64,000 nt of DNA from Flavobacterium cerinum (lineage in GTDB: Bacteria; Bacteroidota; Bacteroidia; Flavobacteriales; Flavobacteriaceae): NCBI RefSeq assembly GCF_004028155.1, contig NZ_SBII01000015.1, forward strand, positions 1 through 64,000, in the 5' to 3' direction. How positions within the stretch are numbered: the first letter of the stretch is position 1; every line of letters starts with the position of its first letter. Made by a program: the position numbers and the translations under genes. This document shows positions 59,429 through 64,000 of the stretch, piece by piece. The notes below the pieces were generated by a model. That model did not search any database. It saw only the letters and a program-made list of their open reading frames with translations, and had not been told where the DNA came from.

Positions 59429-59681
59429 AGTCTCACTTTAATTAGTGTTTAAAAATACAGATTACATCAGGCAAATACTACCATATTAACATATATATAA
59501 AATAGATAATGCAAAAAATTATAACCGTTTTTTGCTAAAATATAATTAGCATTTTAAAATCCCAATTATTTCACAAAATTGGTCTGTAATTTTACATTTG
59601 GTTGTCTGTCAACGGTAAAATCCGTAACTTTATATGAATATTAAGGCGCAGTAAAATCTTACGCGTATAAAAAAGTACTTC

Positions 59682-60968
59682 ATGAAAATAGTGATAATTG
59701 GAGGTGGTTTTGCAGGTATAAATCTTGCACAGGATCTCGCCGGGAATAAGAATTTTGATGTTACACTGGTTGATAAAAATAACTACAATTTCTTTCCGCC
59801 CCTCATTTATCAGGTGGCCACCGCTTTTCTTGAACCTTCCAGTATCAGTTATCCTTTCAGGAAATTTTTCTCTAATAAAGAAAATGTTAGTTTTCGTTTA
59901 GGAGAGGTATTATCTGTTCGAATGAGCGATAATACTGTTGTACTTAATAACGGCGAACTTCAATATGACCGTTTGGTATTTGCTACCGGAGCAGAGACTA
60001 ATTATTTTGGTATGGAAAACGTTCGAAAGAATGCTATCCCTATGAAAACGCTTAATGATGCCATCGAAATGCGAAACAAGTTATTGCAGCGAATGGAAAA
60101 AGCAGCAATATGTAAAAACAGCCGTGAACGAAGAAAATACCTTAATATAGTAGTAGCAGGTGGAGGCCCCACAGGTGTTGAAGTATCCGGTATGTTTGCC
60201 GAAATGCGTAATGGTGTGCTGCTTAAAGAATATCCTGAACTTTCTACAAGTGTTAGCAATGTTTATCTTGTAGATGGGGGTGATGCTTTATTGGCTCCGA
60301 TGAGTAAAAAGTCACAACAGGATACTTATGATGCGCTTACTAAGCTGGGTGTTGTAGTAAAACTAAATACTCGTGTAGTTGATTATAAAGATGATACCGT
60401 ATATTTTCAAAATGGAGATACCATACAGTCTAAAAATCTTATATGGGCAGCAGGTGTTTCTGCCAAAACTTTTGAAGGTATCCCACCAGAAAGCTTTGGC
60501 AGGGGAAAAAGGTTTAGTGTAAACGCTTACAACAAAGTTGAATTGACCGATAACATTTATGCACTAGGTGATACGTGTATTCAGTTAACCGATGACGCTT
60601 TTCCACAAGGCCACCCTCAGGTAGCACAGGTAGCCATACAGCAGGGAAAGAACCTTGCTAAGAACTTTATAAACGAAATTAAGAATAATCCGCTTAAAGC
60701 CTTTAAATACAAAGACAAAGGTTCTATGGCTATAATTGGTAAAAACAAAGCCGTTGCCGATCTTCCTAAACCCGAAATGCACTTTAAAGGTTTTATTGCC
60801 TGGGCAATGTGGTTGTTCATTCACCTTATGTCACTTATAAGCTATCGTAACAGAGCAACTACTTTTTACAACTGGATGGTAGCCTATTTTGCAAAAGATC
60901 ATTCACTTCGAATGATTATCAGGCCAGATAAAAGTAGGAAAAAAGATAAAGAAGAAGTAAAAGTCTAA
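59682..60968 (+). CDS. ndh: Type II NADH dehydrogenase (NAD(P)/FAD-dependent oxidoreductase)
   Basis: A 428-residue peripheral membrane flavoenzyme that passes electrons from NADH to quinone without proton pumping. The FAD loop VIIGGGFAGINLAQDL is at the N-terminus, the NADH loop VVAGGGPTGVEVSGMFAEM in the middle, the FAD tail motif NIYALGDTCI later, and the C-terminal membrane-binding part is AWAMWLFIHLMSLISYRNRA with WMVAYFAK. Length and motif order are those of bacterial and mitochondrial NDH-2. Single gene with a long terminator. Confidence in the function is high; the symbol is by analogy. Confidence 0.9.
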   Translation: MKIVIIGGGFAGINLAQDLAGNKNFDVTLVDKNNYNFFPPLIYQVATAFLEPSSISYPFRKFFSNKENVSFRLGEVLSVRMSDNTVVLNNGELQYDRLVFATGAETNYFGMENVRKNAIPMKTLNDAIEMRNKLLQRMEKAAICKNSRERRKYLNIVVAGGGPTGVEVSGMFAEMRNGVLLKEYPELSTSVSNVYLVDGGDALLAPMSKKSQQDTYDALTKLGVVVKLNTRVVDYKDDTVYFQNGDTIQSKNLIWAAGVSAKTFEGIPPESFGRGKRFSVNAYNKVELTDNIYALGDTCIQLTDDAFPQGHPQVAQVAIQQGKNLAKNFINEIKNNPLKAFKYKDKGSMAIIGKNKAVADLPKPEMHFKGFIAWAMWLFIHLMSLISYRNRATTFYNWMVAYFAKDHSLRMIIRPDKSRKKDKEEVKV

Positions 60969-60998
60969 TCGTTTAGAGACGAACTTATTTTAAATACT

Positions 60999-61037
60999 AA
61001 TTCGGGGCATTCTATAATTATAGGATGCCCCGAATTT
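60999..61037. terminator. Strong terminator
   Basis: AATTCGGGGCATTCTATAA and TTATAGGATGCCCCGAATT form a long stem of about 18 bp with one mismatch and a minimal loop, between convergent genes. Confidence 0.9.
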
Positions 61038-61087
61038 ATTATGCTATTACTTGATATTTTTAAGTAAGACTTCTTTGTAGAGATAAT

Positions 61088-63394
61088 TTAAAAAGGATAT
61101 CCAATTGCAATATTAAATACAAGGTTTTCTCTACGCCAGTATTTGCTGCCAAAGTCGATGTCTTTAATTACCCATCGTTCACTTTCTGGTAAATAGGGCT
61201 TACGTAGCGGAAATGCTAAGTCGAAACGTAATACAAGGAAGGAGAGATCGAATCGGAGTCCTGCACCGGTACCTACAGCCATTTCGCTTAAAAAGTCTTT
61301 ACTAAATTTCCCTCCGGGTTTATCCGGGTCGTCATTCCACAACCATATATTACCCGCATCTACAAATAAAGCTCCATGAACAATACTGAAAAGTTTAGCA
61401 CGATACTCGGTACTCATTTCCAGTTTTATATCGCCGGATTGATCCGGTAAAAAATCATTCGCAGCAACTTCGGGTCTAAAGGACCCCGGGCCAATGGAAC
61501 GTGCCCTAAATGCCCTGATACTATTTGAACCCCCAATAAAAAACTGCCTTATAAACGGTAATTCAGTTGAGTTGCCGTATGGCATACCAATACCTGCAAC
61601 AAATCGTGTAGCCAACTGTGATTTTTCACTTAACTTTAAATAGTGCCTAAAGTCATGTTCCATCTTTATAAACTGACTGAAGGCAACACCTAGTACATGT
61701 GATTCCTTACCTTTTTTTACATTAGCACCCGTTACAAGGCCTGCTATAGTACCTGCCAAATCAAAAGATCCCTTATAATAAAATGTATTTTCTTTACGTT
61801 TTTGCGCAGTATTGGTGTAGGTATAGGAGTAGGTAGGGCCAAAGATCAGCTGCTTATCAATTACTTTTTGTAGTGCCGAATTGTTGTCTGCCATTTCCTG
61901 ATATAACGGTGTTACATTGGCAGGACTCACATAATTAATATCGGTAACCATCAATTGGTGCTCAACTCGGGAATTATTTCTCCATAAATACCCAAAAGAA
62001 CCTTTAAAGGAATTAAGGGCATATAGTTTTTGCCTTTTTTGATATTCATAACTTATAAGAGCACGGGTGCGGGGTATAAATGCACTCGAATCGGCTATTT
62101 TTATAGGCGATATAAATCGTGGCCAGGTAATACTGGTTTCACCCCCAACACGATATACATTAAATCCTTTATTTTGTCCGGCTACCTGTACTTCCAGACC
62201 GCCAAAGACAGACACGTTAACAAGCTCGGCTGCCCTAAAGGCACTTCGGTTGCTCCAGTTTACATTTACTTCAGATCCGTTATAGTTTGCTGAATTCGAT
62301 TTACCCAGCACTTCAAAACGAAGTGATTTTCGCTCTAACGGAGTCATAAAATAATAGGCATCGAGCGAATTCTCTTCCGACTTTGAAAGGCGAAACTCAT
62401 TTTTCACAAATTTAAATGTACCTAAACTCACCAATCTGTTTAACGAGAGGTTATGATCTTTACGACTGTATTTATCTCCTTTATGAAAAAATAAAGTGCG
62501 GTCAAATATTATAGGCCTGAACGTATGCTCAGGATCTATTATAGTAAAATCTTTGTATTTCTGAATAGAATCTGTAGAATAGCGAACGGTATCTTTTACA
62601 TTCGATAATGAATAATTCGGGTAAACATAGATGTCGTTTATTTTGTAAACTTTTCTGGCTCTCTCCGGTGTTTCTTCTTTTACTTTTACAATAAGGTCTA
62701 CCTCATTACTTCCTACTGTACTATCAACCTGAACTAATAAAAAGTCAGGGTTAAAATAATAATATCCTTTATTTTTTAGGCGCTGGTCTATACGTTCGCG
62801 TTCCTGTTTAATTACATCAAGACTATAAGGCTGTCCTTTTTTAAGAAGGCTTCTGCGCTTTACAGTTGCTATTGTACTATCTAGAGCCGATGTCATTGTA
62901 TCCTTAGGGAATATTACTTTTCGGATAGTATATTGCTTTCCAGTAACTACTTTATATATAGCTTTCGCCCTGCGGTTTTTAGATACAGAATCGGTAGTAG
63001 TCCTGGTTTGAAAATAGCCTTGGTTTTCGACATAATTTTGTACCACATCGGCATTATAATCACGATCAACCTGACTAAAAAGCACTGGCGGTTCGCCAAC
63101 TTTATTGCGAAGCCAGTAGCGCAGGCCTTTTTCTTTTTTAGGTTCGCCGGCAATATTATAGATATACAGTTTTATGCGAAGACCAAGAAAAGACTTGTTG
63201 GGTTTAGGCCTTAGCAAACCTTCAAGCTGCTGTTTAATTACTTTACGCTCTTTACCGGATATAAGAGAATCTTTTACAGTAACCTCACCTCCGGTATAAA
63301 GCATTTGGCCTTCTGCCAGATATTTGGTATTGCTGCAGCCATAAGCAAAAAGCAAGGCTATAAATAAAAGATAGTATATAGGCTTATTTATCAT
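61088..63394 (-). CDS. tamL: TamL, BamA-superfamily outer-membrane lipoprotein
   Basis: A 768-residue lipoprotein of the Omp85 superfamily. From ATG 63394 the signal is MINKPIYYLLFIALLFAYGC, with a lipobox Cys (a TTG at 63400 would add two residues). POTRA-type repeats follow (YTIRKVIFPKDTMTSALDST, EQKRERIDQRLKNKGYYYFN-like, YKINDIYVYPNYSLSNVKDT), then the C-terminal barrel, with the RSIGPGSFRPE and EMSTEYRAKLFSIVHGALFV regions and the closing strand NLVFNIAIGYPF. Bacteroidota use this lipidated TamA variant with TamB for outer-membrane assembly. It overlaps the tamB stop by 11 bases, the order tamB-tamL. Confidence 0.9.
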   Translation of the reverse strand: MINKPIYYLLFIALLFAYGCSNTKYLAEGQMLYTGGEVTVKDSLISGKERKVIKQQLEGLLRPKPNKSFLGLRIKLYIYNIAGEPKKEKGLRYWLRNKVGEPPVLFSQVDRDYNADVVQNYVENQGYFQTRTTTDSVSKNRRAKAIYKVVTGKQYTIRKVIFPKDTMTSALDSTIATVKRRSLLKKGQPYSLDVIKQERERIDQRLKNKGYYYFNPDFLLVQVDSTVGSNEVDLIVKVKEETPERARKVYKINDIYVYPNYSLSNVKDTVRYSTDSIQKYKDFTIIDPEHTFRPIIFDRTLFFHKGDKYSRKDHNLSLNRLVSLGTFKFVKNEFRLSKSEENSLDAYYFMTPLERKSLRFEVLGKSNSANYNGSEVNVNWSNRSAFRAAELVNVSVFGGLEVQVAGQNKGFNVYRVGGETSITWPRFISPIKIADSSAFIPRTRALISYEYQKRQKLYALNSFKGSFGYLWRNNSRVEHQLMVTDINYVSPANVTPLYQEMADNNSALQKVIDKQLIFGPTYSYTYTNTAQKRKENTFYYKGSFDLAGTIAGLVTGANVKKGKESHVLGVAFSQFIKMEHDFRHYLKLSEKSQLATRFVAGIGMPYGNSTELPFIRQFFIGGSNSIRAFRARSIGPGSFRPEVAANDFLPDQSGDIKLEMSTEYRAKLFSIVHGALFVDAGNIWLWNDDPDKPGGKFSKDFLSEMAVGTGAGLRFDLSFLVLRFDLAFPLRKPYLPESERWVIKDIDFGSKYWRRENLVFNIAIGYPF

Positions 63395-64000
63395 TATCAA
63401 TGCTGTTTGGCGTTGTATCTTTTTTAGTCTCTTTCGATTTATTTTCTTTTTCCTGTTTCAGTTTTTCCTGTTCATTTCTTCTCTTTTCCATTTTCTCGCG
63501 CTGTTTGCGTTCTTTTTCTCTTTGTTTCAGCTCTTTTTCGGCCTCAGTCCTATGGAAAAGTTCCCTGAATTTATTGTAATCCATTGTGATCACAAATGCG
63601 ACACCGGTTTCTACAACCTGCCCCTGCAATGCTACCTGATATTCATTTTTACGATAAGCCCTTATAAGATAACGTCCGTCGGGAGTTAATTGATAATCTG
63701 CCGATACATCACCTGCAATATTTGTTGCATCTTCATTAGATTGTTCCGGGCCTTCAAGACCAAAACTGCTGCCTACTGTTACTTTAAGCCTGTCATTTAA
63801 AAGTCGTTTAGAAACGGCTACATTCAGATCTGTCCTGTTTTCCTGTTTCCCTGTAGTGTAATCATCGGTCGATTCAAGATTAAAGTCAAGCTCTACACCT
63901 TTGATAAGATCACCTGCAAGATTATTTAGCTGCTGAGAAAGAATTTTACTAACACTCTGTCTTGCCAATGCTTCACCGCTTGTACCGCCAGATTCACTCG
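63384..64000 (-). CDS. tamB: TamB, C-terminal part (gene cut by the window edge)
   Basis: The last 205 codons of a large AsmA-like translocation and assembly protein. The frame is open to the window edge, so an internal TTG at about 63968 is not the start. The TamB C-terminal domain is visible: GTSGEALARQSVSKILSQQL, VELDFNLESTDDYTTGK, FGLEGPEQSNEDATNIAGDV, GRYLIRAYRKNEYQVALQGQ and GVAFVITMDYNKFRELF. A Lys/Glu coiled tail (QREKERKQREKMEKRRNEQE) follows, longer than in Enterobacteria. The domain pairs with TamL at the outer membrane. Confidence 0.92.
   Translation of the reverse strand, partial: SESGGTSGEALARQSVSKILSQQLNNLAGDLIKGVELDFNLESTDDYTTGKQENRTDLNVAVSKRLLNDRLKVTVGSSFGLEGPEQSNEDATNIAGDVSADYQLTPDGRYLIRAYRKNEYQVALQGQVVETGVAFVITMDYNKFRELFHRTEAEKELKQREKERKQREKMEKRRNEQEKLKQEKENKSKETKKDTTPNSIDNDK

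Noticed and set aside
61088..63394. Interpretation as BamA
   Set aside because: The lipoprotein signal and the overlap with a TamB-type gene favour TamL; BamA has a normal signal peptide and five POTRA domains.
1..64000. CRISPR arrays, rRNA and tRNA genes, prophage structural genes
   Set aside because: I looked for regularly spaced repeats, cloverleaf patterns and phage head or tail genes, and saw none. The only structured RNA gene is ssrA.

Overview
The window is AT-rich chromosomal DNA from a member of the Bacteroidota, most likely the Flavobacteriaceae (a Flavobacterium-like genome). The evidence is a type IX secretion (Por) C-terminal sorting domain, a FecI/FecR/TonB-receptor locus with STN and carboxypeptidase-regulatory-like domains, a TamL-TamB pair, BatA-type and CreD membrane proteins, TANNTTTG-type promoter elements, and a tmRNA that encodes the tag GENNYALAA.

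Left part (1-5.7 kb): a mosaic of small accessory genes (GNAT acetyltransferase, small cupin, membrane nitrilase plus alpha/beta hydrolase, VOC protein, small orphan), punctuated by at least three remnants of IS6-family insertion sequences. From 5.7 to 15.6 kb lies a coherent surface-uptake locus: ECF sigma factor, FecR-type anti-sigma, an 1083-residue TonB-dependent receptor, a surface lipoprotein, a T9SS-exported protein, a second lipoprotein and an S41 protease lipoprotein. Another IS6 remnant in the same orientation follows it at 16.0-16.2 kb.

Middle part (16-29 kb): a decayed accessory island. It holds a run of immunity-like or orphan proteins (an Imm43/DUF1629-like protein, a SMI1/KNR4 protein and several small unknowns), many frameshifted gene relics that are visible only when frames are joined by hand, a tyrosine-recombinase relic, paired inverted ends resembling an IS21-type element, an SDR enzyme, an XRE regulator and a convergent 648-residue protein with a C-terminal HEPN-type RNxxxH motif. 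The island stops at the 3' end of the tmRNA gene (ssrA), a classical integration site.

Right part (29-64 kb): conserved core-like genes. These include an alanine/saccharopine dehydrogenase-like enzyme, two FHS-family sugar transporters, creD with a small membrane regulon, kdsA, a YeeE/YedE pair, a BatA-like/pseudo-dihydroorotase/DUF4870/esterase operon, a lactonase-family beta-propeller, a DEAD-box-type helicase, an M28 peptidase with two DUF3667 paralogues, dienelactone hydrolase, DUF421, BrkB/YihY, NDH-2, and tamL with the 3' part of tamB at the window edge.

The points most worth following are the HEPN/XRE pair beside ssrA, the threefold palindromic operator ACTTTGAATTTCAAAGT in the creD-side regulon, the IS6-delimited modules, and the dihydroorotase homologue that has lost its HxH metal motif. 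No CRISPR array, rRNA or tRNA gene was recognised.
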